From: Mesorhizobium sophorae
Lineage (GTDB): Bacteria; Pseudomonadota; Alphaproteobacteria; Rhizobiales; Rhizobiaceae
Direction of reading: 5' to 3'
DNA: 64,000 bases
Assembly (NCBI RefSeq): GCF_002270415.1
Contig: NZ_NNRI01000019.1
Span: 62,001-126,000, forward strand
Of the stretch, positions 53,618-62,709 are shown piece after piece. How positions within the stretch are numbered: position 1 is the stretch's first letter; the number at the start of each line of letters is the position of its first letter. Below the pieces are notes generated by a model. That model was given only the letters and a program-made list of their open reading frames with translations, had not been told where the DNA came from and did no database searches. The translations under genes were made by a program, and so were the position numbers.

Positions 53618-54568
53618 ATGCCCTGGCTGAAAAAGCTCGTCGGCGCCCTCGTCGTTTTGGGCGGCGTCGGCGCGGTTGCCGGGTGGGTCCTGTCGGCGCC
53701 GGTGAGGCTCGACAGCGAGACCCTGGCCAAGCTCGGCCCTGGCGACGCGGCCAGGGGCAAACGCATCTTCTATGCCGGCGGTTGCACCTCGTGCCATGCA
53801 AAGCCGGGGTCGCAGGGCGATGCCCGGCTTCAGCTGGTGGGTGGCCTCGCGCTCAAGACGCCATTCGGCACCTTCGTGCCGCCCAACATTTCGCAGGACG
53901 CCAAGGACGGCATCGGCGCATGGTCGGTCGAGGACCTCGCCAATGCCATGCTGAAGGGGGTGTCGCCGTCGGGCGAGCATTTATATCCGGCGTTCCCCTA
54001 TGCGTCCTACGCTCGCATGAAACCGGGCGACATTGCCGACCTCTATGCCTTCCTGAAAACGCTGCCGGCCGTCGCCGGCAAGGCGCCAGGCAATTCGCTG
54101 ACGTTCCCGTTCAACATCCGCCGCGGCATCGGCCTTTGGAAACGGCTTTATCTCGGCGATCAGCCGGTCGTTTCGCTTCCCGAAGGCACGCCTGATCCGG
54201 TGATGGCTGGTCGCTACCTGGTCGAAGGGCCGGGCCATTGCGGCGAATGCCACACGCCGCGCGACTTTGCGGGCGGGACGAAGAAGAGCGAGTGGCTGGC
54301 GGGCGCCGTGGCCGCCGAAGGCAGCGGCGTCGTGCCGAACATCACATCGGGCGAGGGCGGCATCGGCAACTGGTCCGAAGCCGACATCGCCAATTACCTG
54401 GAGACCGGCTTCACGCCCGATTTCGATGCTGTCGGCGGCGCGATGGTCGACGTGCAGAAGAACATGGCCGAACTGACCGCGGGGGATCGTGCGGCGATTG
54501 CCGCCTACCTCAAGGTAGTACCACCGCATCCAAACGGCTATCCGGCGCGCAAGAAGACCGCGAACTGA
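53618..54568 (+). CDS. Dihaem cytochrome c, membrane-anchored
   Basis: 316 residues. The N-terminal segment (LVGALVVLGGVGAVAGWVL) is an uncleaved anchor or signal. Two class I haem domains follow: CTSCH at about 56-60 and CGECH near 206-210, with Met ligands probably in segments such as YARMKPGD. It resembles the cytochrome subunits of membrane alcohol/gluconate dehydrogenases, but no dehydrogenase gene is in the window. It follows the cytochrome c' gene after 10 bases. Confidence 0.9.
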   Translation: MPWLKKLVGALVVLGGVGAVAGWVLSAPVRLDSETLAKLGPGDAARGKRIFYAGGCTSCHAKPGSQGDARLQLVGGLALKTPFGTFVPPNISQDAKDGIGAWSVEDLANAMLKGVSPSGEHLYPAFPYASYARMKPGDIADLYAFLKTLPAVAGKAPGNSLTFPFNIRRGIGLWKRLYLGDQPVVSLPEGTPDPVMAGRYLVEGPGHCGECHTPRDFAGGTKKSEWLAGAVAAEGSGVVPNITSGEGGIGNWSEADIANYLETGFTPDFDAVGGAMVDVQKNMAELTAGDRAAIAAYLKVVPPHPNGYPARKKTAN

Positions 54569-54664
54569 CGCATGCCGCCAAAACTGCTCAGCGGTTTGGG
54601 TCAACGACGTGTATAAAAACAACAGTTGAAGCGCCGCGCGCGGCTCTCGTCAGGTGCGACGCTT

Positions 54665-55066
54665 TCAGTTGTCGGACGCCGGGTGGCGGTCGCCCAGAAA
54701 GTCGAAGCCCGTCTCGAAGAAATGGTTGTAGTTGCAGGTCAGCTCCTCGCCGGGTGCGATGTCGCGCAGCGCAAAGCTCTCCTCGGGCGAGGAGACGTCG
54801 CAATTCGGCTCGTCGGCATGGTTCATGTAGCGCGCATCGTCGGCTTCGAAGACGATGAAGTTCGGGTCGCGCCTGTCGGGATAGGAATAGCGGTCGAGAT
54901 AGCTCTTCACCGACCCGCTCTCGCGCTCATAGGTCTCGACCTTGATGAGCCGGTCGAACCTCGGATCCAGCTTCCAGATCCGCGTGCCGCGGGGAATGCG
55001 GTTCCTGGCAAAGACGCCGATGCCCTGGATGGGCGATTTGTCGAGATAGACGTCGACGAGCAGCAT
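54665..55066 (-). CDS. SET-domain protein
   Basis: 133 residues, just the SET core: GIGVFARNRIPRGTRIWKLD, the pseudoknot segments YMNHADEPNCD (the NHxxxPN signature) and GEELTCNYNHFF. Bacterial stand-alone SET proteins can methylate lysines on proteins, but many have unknown substrates. No post-SET Cys cluster is present. AAAGGTCC precedes the start. It converges with the dihaem cytochrome gene. Confidence 0.87.
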   Translation of the reverse strand: MLLVDVYLDKSPIQGIGVFARNRIPRGTRIWKLDPRFDRLIKVETYERESGSVKSYLDRYSYPDRRDPNFIVFEADDARYMNHADEPNCDVSSPEESFALRDIAPGEELTCNYNHFFETGFDFLGDRHPASDN

Positions 55067-55260
55067 AATGGACCTTTACGCGATTGGGGCTGTAGTGGCC
55101 TCACAGAAGCCGTGCACTGGGTAGCGCGCAGCCATTGCAATTGCGAGCGGAAAATCCGCTTCACATGGCTGGAACAGAAGCGTCGGAAAGGGACAATGCG
55201 CAAATCAAAAAATGATGACCGTGAGCGGCCGGCGGCGCAGTGCCGACACATCGCTTCGCG

Positions 55261-55887
55261 TCAGCGTTGCTGCAGTGCCAGACGGACGCCCAAGGCACAG
55301 TAGATGCCGCCGACAATCTTGCCTTGCCACTTGAGCACCCTCGGATTTCGGCGCAGGAAAGTGCCAAGCCGACCGGCGCTCACGGCAAAGACGACCGTGC
55401 TGAGAAGACCCAGCATGACGAAGATGACCCCTAGTGTGGTCAACTGAAGCATCACCGACCCGTTTTCAGGCCGCACGAACTGGGGCAGGAATGCAAGGAA
55501 GAAAAGCGCGGTCTTGGGGTTGAGCACTTCGGTCAGGATAGCCTGTCGAAACGCCTTACCGGCGGAGATGGCAAGTGCGCCGGCAGCCGGGTTGGCCGGC
55601 ATTTTCTCGATGATCGCCCGAATGCCGAGATAAACGAGATAGGCGGCGCCAATGTACTTTACGATGCTGAACAGCGCCGCCGAAGTGGCGATGATCGCCG
55701 ATATGCCGACCATGGCCATGACCGTGTGAAACACGTCGCCGGCCGCGATCCCGGCACCGGTCGCTATGCCCACCTTCGTTCCGGAGCTCGTTGCCCGCGC
55801 GACGGTAAGGAGGGTGGCTGGGCCTGGAATGAAGACAAAGCCGAGCACAACCGCGATGTAGGTTGTCAATGTTGACAGATCGATCAT
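55261..55887 (-). CDS. LysE-family amino acid exporter
   Basis: 208 residues from the ATG at 55,887, whose ATGA overlaps the oligopeptidase stop; a longer frame upstream lies inside that gene. Six membrane helices with the RhtB/LysE pattern: GFVFIPGPATLLTVARATSS, GAAYLVYLGIRAI, LNPKTALFFLAFLPQFV. Substrates of the family include homoserine, threonine, leucine and lysine. Coupling to an oligopeptidase suggests removal of surplus amino acids from peptide breakdown (inferred). Confidence 0.92.
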   Translation of the reverse strand: MIDLSTLTTYIAVVLGFVFIPGPATLLTVARATSSGTKVGIATGAGIAAGDVFHTVMAMVGISAIIATSAALFSIVKYIGAAYLVYLGIRAIIEKMPANPAAGALAISAGKAFRQAILTEVLNPKTALFFLAFLPQFVRPENGSVMLQLTTLGVIFVMLGLLSTVVFAVSAGRLGTFLRRNPRVLKWQGKIVGGIYCALGVRLALQQR

Positions 55888-58007
55888 TGGCGGTTCTCTC
55901 CTGTAAGCTGCGCCTTGCCCATCACCTTCAGTGCGAAGGAATAAGTATAGGCGATCTCCTCCAGTCGCGAAAATCGACCGGAAGCGCCGGCGTGGCCCGA
56001 ATCCATGTTGATCTTGAACAGCACGGGATTGTCGCCGGTCTTGCGGTCGCGCAGCCGAGCCACCCATTTTGCCGGTTCCCAATAGGTGACGCGCGGATCG
56101 GTGAGACCGGCCAGCGCCAGGATCGGCGGATAGTCGAGCGCGGCGACATTGTCATAGGGCGAGTAGGCGGCGATGGTTCGGTAGTCGTCGGCGGACGCGA
56201 TCGGGTTGCCCCATTCCGGCCATTCCGGCGGCGTCAGCGGCAGGCTGGCGTCGAGCATCGTGGTGAGCACGTCGACGAAGGGCACCTCGGCGACGATGCC
56301 GCCAAAACACTCCGGCGCCATGTTGGCGATGGCGCCCATAAGCATGCCGCCGGCCGAGCCTCCTTGCGCGACGATGCGGTCATGCGTCGTATAGCGCTCG
56401 GCAACGAGGTGGCGCGCACAGGCGATGAAATCCGTGAACGTATTCATCTTGTGCGCCCGCTTGCCGTCATCGTACCAGCCATAGCCCTTGTCCTTGCCGC
56501 CGCGGACATGAGCGATGGCAAAGACAAAGCCGCGGTCGACCAATGAGAACCAGTTGGTGTTGAATGCGGCCGGCACCGTGATGCCATAGGAGCCGTAGCC
56601 GTAAAGCAGGCAAGGTGCGGATCCATCCAGCGGCGTGTCGCGGTGGTGGAGAAGCGAGATCGGCACCAGTTCGCCATCGGCGGCGGGCGCCATCAGCCGC
56701 CTGGTGACGTAGTGATCCTGGTCATGGCCGGAGGGCACTTCCTGGGTCTTGAGCAGCACCCGCTCGCGCGTGCGCATATTGTAATCGAACACCTGGGCCG
56801 GCGTCGTCATCGAGGAATAGGAAAAGCGCATGATCTCGGTGTCGTACTCATAAGAGCCTGACAGGCCGAGCGAGAAGGCCTCCTCGTCGAGGGACAAAAG
56901 ATGCTCCTCGCCGCTGCTGCGGTCGCGCACGACGATGCGCGGCAGGCCTTCCCAGCGTTCGAGCCGGACCATGTGGTCCTTGAAGCCGATCACCGACAGG
57001 ATCAGCCGGCCAGGTTCATGAGGCACCAGTTCCTGCCAGTTGGCGCGTGCCGGATCGCTCGCCGGCGCGGTCATGATCTTGAAATCCTTGGCGCCATCGG
57101 CATTGGTCAGGATGAAGAAGATGTCGCCGCCTTCTTCCAGATCATATTGAAGGCCGGTCTCGCGCGGCGAGACCAGCTTCGGTTCGGCAAACGGGTCGCT
57201 GGCGGGCATCAGGCGGTATTCCGAGGTCTCGTGATCGTTGATGCCGATCATGATCCATTCGTTGTTGCGCGTGCCGTCGACATTCATGAAGAAGCCGGGA
57301 TCGCTTTCCTCGTAGATCAGCCGGTCGCTTTCAGGGCTTTGCCCAAGCGCATGGAACAGCACCTTGGACGGGCGGTGGTTGGGATCGAGACGCGTGTAGA
57401 AGAAGCCGTCATCGCCGGCGTTCCAGACGCCTGAACCGCCCGTGTCGGGAATCCGGTCGGCGAGCTCCCTGCCATCGTCAAGGTCGCGCACGCGAAGCGT
57501 GTAGAATTCGGAGCCCTTGTCGTCGAATGCCCACAAGAGCTTGCGGTGGTCGGCCGAATGGTCGACGCCGCCAAGACGGAAATAGGCCTTGCCCGTCGCT
57601 TCCGCATCGCCATCAAGCAGGATCTGCTCGGCGCCGCCGTCGCGCGGCATGCGGAAATAACGCGGCTGCTCGCCGCCAAGCTTGAAGGACGAGCCATAGG
57701 CATAAGGTCCGTCCTTCATCGGCACGGAGGAATCGTCTTCCTTGATGCGGCCCTTCATTTCCTTGAAAAGCTGCTTCTGCAACTCGGCCGTGTCGGCCAT
57801 CAGCTTCGACTGATAGGCGTTCTCGGCCTCGAGCTCGGCGCGGATCCCCGCATCGAGCAATAACGGATCCCGGAACATCTCCTGCCAGTTGTCGGCCCGC
57901 AGCCAGGCATAGTCGTCGGTTCGCGTGATGCCGTGATGCGTGTCGGAAACAGGCCGTTTCTCGGGCGCTGGCGGGCTGACGTGCGGAAATGCGGAAGTGC
58001 TGGTCAT
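55884..58007 (-). CDS. ptrB: Oligopeptidase B (prolyl oligopeptidase family S9A)
   Basis: 707 residues. An N-terminal seven-bladed propeller (about 70-415) gates a C-terminal alpha/beta hydrolase domain with Ser in AQGGSAGGMLMGA, Asp in LAGLTDPRVTYWEP and His in MDSGHAGASGRF. It cleaves small peptides after basic residues in the cytoplasm. Conserved parts include HGITRTDDYAWLRADNW and APCLLYGYGSYG. The stop overlaps the start of the LysE-type gene, so translation of the two is probably coupled. Confidence 0.94.
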   Translation of the reverse strand: MTSTSAFPHVSPPAPEKRPVSDTHHGITRTDDYAWLRADNWQEMFRDPLLLDAGIRAELEAENAYQSKLMADTAELQKQLFKEMKGRIKEDDSSVPMKDGPYAYGSSFKLGGEQPRYFRMPRDGGAEQILLDGDAEATGKAYFRLGGVDHSADHRKLLWAFDDKGSEFYTLRVRDLDDGRELADRIPDTGGSGVWNAGDDGFFYTRLDPNHRPSKVLFHALGQSPESDRLIYEESDPGFFMNVDGTRNNEWIMIGINDHETSEYRLMPASDPFAEPKLVSPRETGLQYDLEEGGDIFFILTNADGAKDFKIMTAPASDPARANWQELVPHEPGRLILSVIGFKDHMVRLERWEGLPRIVVRDRSSGEEHLLSLDEEAFSLGLSGSYEYDTEIMRFSYSSMTTPAQVFDYNMRTRERVLLKTQEVPSGHDQDHYVTRRLMAPAADGELVPISLLHHRDTPLDGSAPCLLYGYGSYGITVPAAFNTNWFSLVDRGFVFAIAHVRGGKDKGYGWYDDGKRAHKMNTFTDFIACARHLVAERYTTHDRIVAQGGSAGGMLMGAIANMAPECFGGIVAEVPFVDVLTTMLDASLPLTPPEWPEWGNPIASADDYRTIAAYSPYDNVAALDYPPILALAGLTDPRVTYWEPAKWVARLRDRKTGDNPVLFKINMDSGHAGASGRFSRLEEIAYTYSFALKVMGKAQLTGENRQ

Positions 58008-58154
58008 TGCGTCTCGCTTTGCCGATTTCTTGAATGGGGAAGCATCTTGAATGGGGAACTATCTTGAATAGCGAATGAACACGCCCATCAGGTCGGGTTC
58101 AAGAGCCGCAGCTTAAGGGTCGTGTCGGCTCCAGATGATGGGCCGGGAGGAGAG

Positions 58155-58526
58155 ATGATGAATATATATCCTCGGATTGCAGCAGCTTTCGCCGTTGCTT
58201 CGCTAACTCTGGCTTCTACCGGCCAGTCTCATGCGACCGTATTCGCGGCTTGGCAAGTGGCCAATGTGCCGTTCGGTGACACGCTCAATGTGCGCAAATA
58301 CCCTTCGGGCACATCCCAGAAACAGGCGGCGTATCCGAACGGAACTGTTCTGCAGATGACCGGACGATGCACCGGCGGGATAAGCCTGCTCGACATCGCC
58401 AATCAACCGGCGTGGAAGCAGGAACAGACGGTTCGCTATCGCTGGTGCGAAGTCTGGCATGACCCGGCCCAGAACGGCAACTTCGTCACGGGCTGGGCCT
58501 ATGGCAAATACATCACGCCGCATTGA
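58155..58526 (+). CDS. Secreted SH3-like protein of unknown function
   Basis: 123 residues from the first of two adjacent ATGs (GGGAGGAGAG upstream). Signal peptide 1-27 (..AVASLTLASTGQSHA). The mature part looks like a bacterial SH3-like domain (FAAWQVANVPFGDTLNVRKY, WCEVWHDPAQNGNFVTGWAY), which often binds cell-wall peptides. Two Cys (RCTGG, WCEVW) may form a disulfide. It starts 147 bases from the divergent oligopeptidase gene. Confidence 0.75.
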   Translation: MMNIYPRIAAAFAVASLTLASTGQSHATVFAAWQVANVPFGDTLNVRKYPSGTSQKQAAYPNGTVLQMTGRCTGGISLLDIANQPAWKQEQTVRYRWCEVWHDPAQNGNFVTGWAYGKYITPH

Positions 58527-58968
58527 CTGACCTGGCAGCGACTGATCCAAGCCAGTTCACATGACCGGCATGTCGCCTGGTTGCTTGCGCAGGACATGCG
58601 GCAACCTGTGGTTTTGTGGACAGGTATGAGCAACCAAGCTTGCCCGTGCGATTGCCAAGCAAAATCAAGCATTGAAACCTGCTTTGTGAGTTATCGCGAA
58701 TGTAACGACGAACTGACGTTGCGTCAGCGGTTGCTGGTTGGCGGGCGAAATATCGAAAAATTACAAAATGCACGAAAGGTTGAAGCTAATCCGGGAACAA
58801 TTGATCAACATTGTTCAATATAGCGCAAAGACCGAATTGACTTACTTGATCAGCAGGGTCATTGATGTGCACGCGACACGAATCGCAGAAGCTCTACCTG
58901 CATAAAATTCGCGCGATGCCCTGCCTGAAAAAAAGGGCGCACACTGACGTAACTCTTGTTGGGGCCTG
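58527..58968. other. Long upstream region of mucR
   Basis: 442 bases without a convincing gene. Positions about 58,740-58,870 are AT-rich for this genome, with TTGATCAACATTGTTCAATA and several T-A steps, the kind of DNA that MucR/Ros proteins bind, so autoregulation is likely. A long leader is usual for mucR genes. Small frames here are not recognisable. Confidence 0.5.
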
Positions 58969-59400
58969 ATGACCATGGATATTGTCGAAACACCTTCCAG
59001 AAACAGCGATGCGCTGATCGAATTGACCGCCGATGTGGTGGCCGCCTATGTCAGCAACAATCCCGTGCCGGTCGGCGAATTGCCGAACCTGATATCCGAT
59101 GTCCATGCCGCGCTCGGGCGCGTGGGTGGAACTGCCGAACAGCCGCCTGCCGACAAGCAAAAGCCGGCAGTCAACCCGAAGCGCTCGGTTCATGACGACT
59201 ACATCGTTTGCCTTGAAGACGGTAAGAAGTTCAAGTCGCTGAAGCGTCATCTGATGACCCACTACGACCTGACGCCGGATCAGTACCGCGAAAAGTGGAA
59301 CCTCGACCCGAGCTATCCGATGGTTGCACCCAACTATGCCGCTGCGCGGTCCCAGCTTGCCAAGAAGATGGGTCTCGGCCGCAAGCGCAAGGCGCGGTAA
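58969..59400 (+). CDS. mucR: MucR/Ros-type zinc-finger regulator
   Basis: 143 residues; an ATG two codons later is possible. N-terminal helices for oligomerisation (ADVVAAYVSNNPVPVGELPN) precede the finger VCLEDGKKFKSLKRHLMTHY and DLTPDQYREKWNLDPSYPM. The finger has Cys-x2-Asp where eukaryotic-type fingers have Cys-x2-Cys, a known rhizobial variation of Ros proteins. MucR represses motility and activates or represses exopolysaccharide and many other genes, acting like H-NS. An excellent terminator follows. Confidence 0.93.
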   Translation: MTMDIVETPSRNSDALIELTADVVAAYVSNNPVPVGELPNLISDVHAALGRVGGTAEQPPADKQKPAVNPKRSVHDDYIVCLEDGKKFKSLKRHLMTHYDLTPDQYREKWNLDPSYPMVAPNYAAARSQLAKKMGLGRKRKAR

Positions 59401-59428
59401 TCGCTGCTCGCCACATCGGATCGACATC

Positions 59429-59457
59429 AACGGCGCCTTCGGGCGCCGTTTGATTTT
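59429..59457 (+). terminator. Rho-independent terminator of mucR
   Basis: AACGGCGCC (59,429-59,437) and GGCGCCGTT (59,442-59,450) pair around a TTCG tetraloop, followed by TGATTTT. It starts 29 bases after the mucR stop. Confidence 0.9.
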
Positions 59458-59477
59458 GTGTGAAAGGGTTTTCCATC

Positions 59478-59540
59478 CGGAATTGCGTCAAGATGACGAA
59501 GTAGAGCGCTTCTACGCTCCGTGGAACGATGAACCGCTCC
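59478..59540. repeat. RIME-like intergenic element
   Basis: GGAATTGCGTCAAGATGACG, then GTAGAGCG...CGCTCC...CGCTCC. The words GGAATTGCGT and AGAGCG, in this order, are typical of short palindromic intergenic elements seen many times in Mesorhizobium. It lies between the mucR terminator and the convergent sufE gene. The assignment is from memory of the pattern. Confidence 0.5.
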
Positions 59541-59545
59541 GGCTG

Positions 59546-59974
59546 TCAGGCGGTCTGCCTCAGCGCCGCCTCGGCATCGCGCTTGATGCGCTTGACCATG
59601 GAGCGAAGGCCGTTGGCGCGCTGCGGCGACAGATGTTCGTCGAGGCCGAGCTCTTTCAACGTTGCTTCCGCGTCGGTCCTCTGGATCTCGCTGGCGGTCC
59701 TGCCGGAAAACAGCGCCAGCATGATTGCGACCAGCCCGCGCACGATATGGGCGTCCGAATCGCCGGTGAAGGTTATGACCGGATCGGCCCCCGGTCCGCG
59801 TTCGGTGGTCAGCCAGACCTGGCTGACGCAGCCCGGCACCTTGTTGGCAGCGTTGCGCTCATCGTCCGGAAATGGCGGCAGCGCCTCGCCGAGGTCGATG
59901 ACATAACGATAGCGGTCTTCCCATTCCTCGAGGAACGAGAAGTCGTCGCGGATCGTCTGGATCATCGTCGTCAT
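59546..59974 (-). CDS. sufE: SufE-family sulfur acceptor for Fe-S assembly
   Basis: 142 residues from the ATG at 59,974; the frame begins 10 codons earlier. SufE takes persulfide sulfur from the cysteine desulfurase SufS and passes it to the SufBCD scaffold. The active Cys is in NKVPGCVSQVWL; DFSFLEEWEDRYRYVIDLGE and ADAHIVRG-like ARGLVAIML regions match the family. The suf operon itself is elsewhere, which is common for sufE in rhizobia. Confidence 0.92.
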   Translation of the reverse strand: MTTMIQTIRDDFSFLEEWEDRYRYVIDLGEALPPFPDDERNAANKVPGCVSQVWLTTERGPGADPVITFTGDSDAHIVRGLVAIMLALFSGRTASEIQRTDAEATLKELGLDEHLSPQRANGLRSMVKRIKRDAEAALRQTA

Positions 59975-60009
59975 AGTTCGGATATAGTCACGCGGCGGCG
60001 CCACGTCAC

Positions 60010-60059
60010 GGAAAAAACAAGGACACCGCGGGCGTCGAGAGGGCAGACGGCCCGCGGTG
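60010..60059 (-). terminator. Rho-independent terminator of the DUF5330 gene
   Basis: On the minus strand CACCGCGGGC (from 60,059) pairs with GCCCGCGGTG (to 60,024), with a 16-base loop, followed by TCCTTGTTTTTT. It lies 15 bases after the DUF5330 gene stop. Confidence 0.8.
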
Positions 60060-60074
60060 CGCCGTCGAGACGGC

Positions 60075-60440
60075 TTAATTCTGGACCGGCAGGTTGACTG
60101 GCAAATTGACCGTTTGGGGCAAGACGATTTCCTCCGGCACGCTGCCGGTCATCGTCGACGTGTCAGGGCCCGCGGTGGACTTGTCGTCCAGCATCGCGGC
60201 CGCGATCTTGGCGGTCTCCTTGGCGCGGGCGGTGATGGTGTGCATGGCCGACTTGCCGGTTTCGCAGACGTCGGGTTTGCGTTCGCAAATGCCGGCGATG
60301 TCGCCAACCGCTTCACGCGCCGCAAACAGGGCCTGGATCGGCCCGACGCTCTCGCGGCCCGATTCGTCGGGACCGACAGTCAGTGGCAGCGCCAGCAGCA
60401 CCAGCGAGAACCAGAAAGCCATTCTTATGAGGAAGACCAT
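60075..60440 (-). CDS. DUF5330 family protein, exported or membrane-anchored
   Basis: 121 residues from the ATG at 60,440 (AGGCAAGGGA upstream); longer frames extend across the promoter. Residues 4-22 are a hydrophobic anchor (LIRMAFWFSLVLLALPLTV). The conserved middle (AVGDIAGICERKPDVCETGK, then MHTITARAKETAKI) with two Cys is the signature of the DUF5330 family, limited to Rhizobiales. Function unknown; periplasmic location is inferred. It has its own terminator. Confidence 0.8.
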   Translation of the reverse strand: MVFLIRMAFWFSLVLLALPLTVGPDESGRESVGPIQALFAAREAVGDIAGICERKPDVCETGKSAMHTITARAKETAKIAAAMLDDKSTAGPDTSTMTGSVPEEIVLPQTVNLPVNLPVQN

Positions 60441-60840
60441 TCCCTTGCCTCTCGTCGTGACCGGATCATGCATCCATATGGCATGACCTCTTTTGTAGGC
60501 AGGATGGTGGCACACAGGCGCAAAGGACGGCTTGCAGGTTCGCCGAGAATTTTCCGCAAATTTTAGGCAAATCCGAAACGAACCGTTGTGCAAACAGTTT
60601 GTTTCAAATCCGAACGATTTTTCTTAACGCCGGATAACCATCTATCTATTTGTCTTGAATGCGTTTTTCGTGAAACCCGGGAGTCCAGGCGTCGCGTGGA
60701 TACACCCCATGCGCGCCGGCGCCGGATAACCCTCCGTTTACTATGGCTGCATTTGCCCGGGCTTTCGGCTGCCGGCATCCCGATATTTGCCGCAGGCCGG
60801 GCCTTGGTCGGCGCTGCCTTATCCATTCCTTAAACGCTGG
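60441..60840. other. Divergent region upstream of the histidine kinase gene
   Basis: 400 bases with no convincing gene. Locally AT-rich sequence around 60,590-60,670 (TTTGTTTCAAATCCGAACG, then TATCTATTTGTCTTGAATGC) is a likely promoter area for one or both neighbours. The exact kinase start is uncertain, so part of this may be coding. Confidence 0.5.
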
Positions 60841-62709
60841 ATGCGAGTTTCTGAGTCAACCAAAACAATCTGCAAAAGCAGAGCTGTCCACGACAAGTAC
60901 GGGTGCGTTGAGTTGAGTTCGATCAAGGCCAGATACGTTGAATTGCCTGGCGCGATAGCGGCTGGTTGCGAACGTATGGTTCACCCGTCCATCCTTGGGC
61001 AGAACGACCGCGAGCGCCAGCGCCGCTTCATCGGCGTCATGCTCGCGGCTCCTTTCTTTGCCGCCGGCGCCGCGGTCACGCTGGTCACGTCGGGAATGGG
61101 CGCCGCCGTCACCGTGGCCGCCATCTTCGCGGCCTTTGGTCTGTGCTGGTTCGTCGCCCTGCTGGTGGCGGCGACCGGCAAGATGGCCATCGCTGCTCAG
61201 GTCGCTCTGGCGATGGCCGGCATTGCGCTAGGCGGTCTCATCGCCGCCGCCGGCGGGCTGAGCTCTCCCGTCGCCATGCTCGTTGTGGCGCTGCCGTTCG
61301 AAGTCTGGTGGATCGGCGCCTCGCGGCGTGCGGCATTGTGGGGAGCCGTGTCGGCCGCTGTGGCCATCCTGGCGCAGCCTCTGGCAGGAATTCTGTTGCC
61401 GTTCGCCGGAGCACAGATTGCCGCGTGGCACTGGCTGGTGCCGTTGGCCTGGGCCCTCACATTGATCCCGCGCGCGTCGGCGTTTCAAAACACGACCGGT
61501 GCGGCCGACGTCACCGACACGGCAGACCGTCTTGAAGACATCATCGATGCGGTGGTCTTGCGCGTCGCCCGCCATGGCGAGGTTCTGGACGCTTCGGCAA
61601 AGGCGCGCACGCTTTTGAAGCTGCCGCCCGAGCTGCTGTCCGGAAACGGCTTCTTCGATCGTGTCCATCTGTCGGATCGCGTCTGCTATCTCAGTGCCTT
61701 GGCCGACATGCGCGACGGCGCGCAGTCGCGCCGGCTCGAATTGCGCATCAGGCTGCCTCAGAACGGCAATGGCCAGGCGGCCGACAATTATCGCCCGTTC
61801 TCACTCGATCTAGTGCGAGGTGAAGAACACGGCGACGTCTTCACGCTTGTCCTGCGCGAGAACGACGACATTGCCCGGCTGCGCGAGAATCTCGCTGCGG
61901 CCAATGAAGCGGCGGCCTCGGCCGAAGTCGCCAAGGGACGCTTCCTGGCGGTGGTCAGCCACGAACTGCGCACGCCGTTGAATGCCATCATCGGTTTCTC
62001 CGACATGCTGCTGCACGAGATGTTCGGCGCCTTCAAGGATCCGCGCCAGAAGGAGTATGTCGGCCTGGTGAGGGATTCGGGCCAGCATCTGCTGGCCGTC
62101 GTGACCTCGATACTCGACGTGTCCAGGATCGAGTCGGGCGTCTATGCGACCGAGCCGGAGCCGTTCCGGTTCGCGGAAGCGGTCGACATGTGTCAGTCCA
62201 TGCTGCGGCTGCAGGCGCAGGCGAAGAACATCGATCTGCAGACGCAGGTCGCGCCGGACGCCGGCGATATCAATGCCGACCGGCGTGCCGTGCAGCAGAT
62301 GCTCATCAACCTTGTCTCCAATGCGATCAAGTTCACCCCCGATGGCGGCGATGTGGTCGTCGGCGCCAAGCGGATTGGTTCGCGTCTGCATTTCTGGGTC
62401 AGGGACACCGGCATCGGCATCGCCGAGGAGGATTTTGCCAATCTCGGCAAGCCCTTCATGCAGATCCAGAACGACTATACCCGCCGGTTCGAGGGGACTG
62501 GCCTCGGCCTTTCGCTGGTCAAGGGCCTGGTGGCCCTGCACGAAGGCACGATGTCCATCGAAAGCATGCCGGGCGAGGGCACCACGGTGACCATCAGCCT
62601 GCCGGTGAACGGACCGAAGGGACACCAGGCGGAGAAGGCCGGAGTGCTGACGATGCCGGCGGCCATGGCGAAAGGGGACAGAAATGGCTCGCTCCGCAAA
62701 ACGGCCTAA
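60841..62709 (+). CDS. Membrane sensor histidine kinase, DivJ/PleC-like
   Basis: 622 residues from the ATG at 60,841; starts at 60,787 or 60,976 are possible, and none has a clear binding site. Six or so membrane helices lie between about 65 and 225 (APFFAAGAAVTLVTSGMGAA, LCWFVALLVAATG, ..). A PAS-like domain follows (VLRVARHGEVLDASAKARTL). The kinase core has the H-box VVSHELRTPLNAIIGFSDML, N-box NLVSNAIKFTPDG, G1 RDTGIGIAEED and G2 GTGLGLSLVKGL. This H-box is typical of kinases/phosphatases acting on DivK-type regulators, so a cell-cycle role is possible. No response regulator is adjacent. Confidence 0.82.
   Translation: MRVSESTKTICKSRAVHDKYGCVELSSIKARYVELPGAIAAGCERMVHPSILGQNDRERQRRFIGVMLAAPFFAAGAAVTLVTSGMGAAVTVAAIFAAFGLCWFVALLVAATGKMAIAAQVALAMAGIALGGLIAAAGGLSSPVAMLVVALPFEVWWIGASRRAALWGAVSAAVAILAQPLAGILLPFAGAQIAAWHWLVPLAWALTLIPRASAFQNTTGAADVTDTADRLEDIIDAVVLRVARHGEVLDASAKARTLLKLPPELLSGNGFFDRVHLSDRVCYLSALADMRDGAQSRRLELRIRLPQNGNGQAADNYRPFSLDLVRGEEHGDVFTLVLRENDDIARLRENLAAANEAAASAEVAKGRFLAVVSHELRTPLNAIIGFSDMLLHEMFGAFKDPRQKEYVGLVRDSGQHLLAVVTSILDVSRIESGVYATEPEPFRFAEAVDMCQSMLRLQAQAKNIDLQTQVAPDAGDINADRRAVQQMLINLVSNAIKFTPDGGDVVVGAKRIGSRLHFWVRDTGIGIAEEDFANLGKPFMQIQNDYTRRFEGTGLGLSLVKGLVALHEGTMSIESMPGEGTTVTISLPVNGPKGHQAEKAGVLTMPAAMAKGDRNGSLRKTA

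Noticed and set aside
58581..58823. 80-codon plus-strand frame in the mucR upstream region
   Set aside because: No binding site or family likeness; it lies in AT-rich DNA that looks regulatory.
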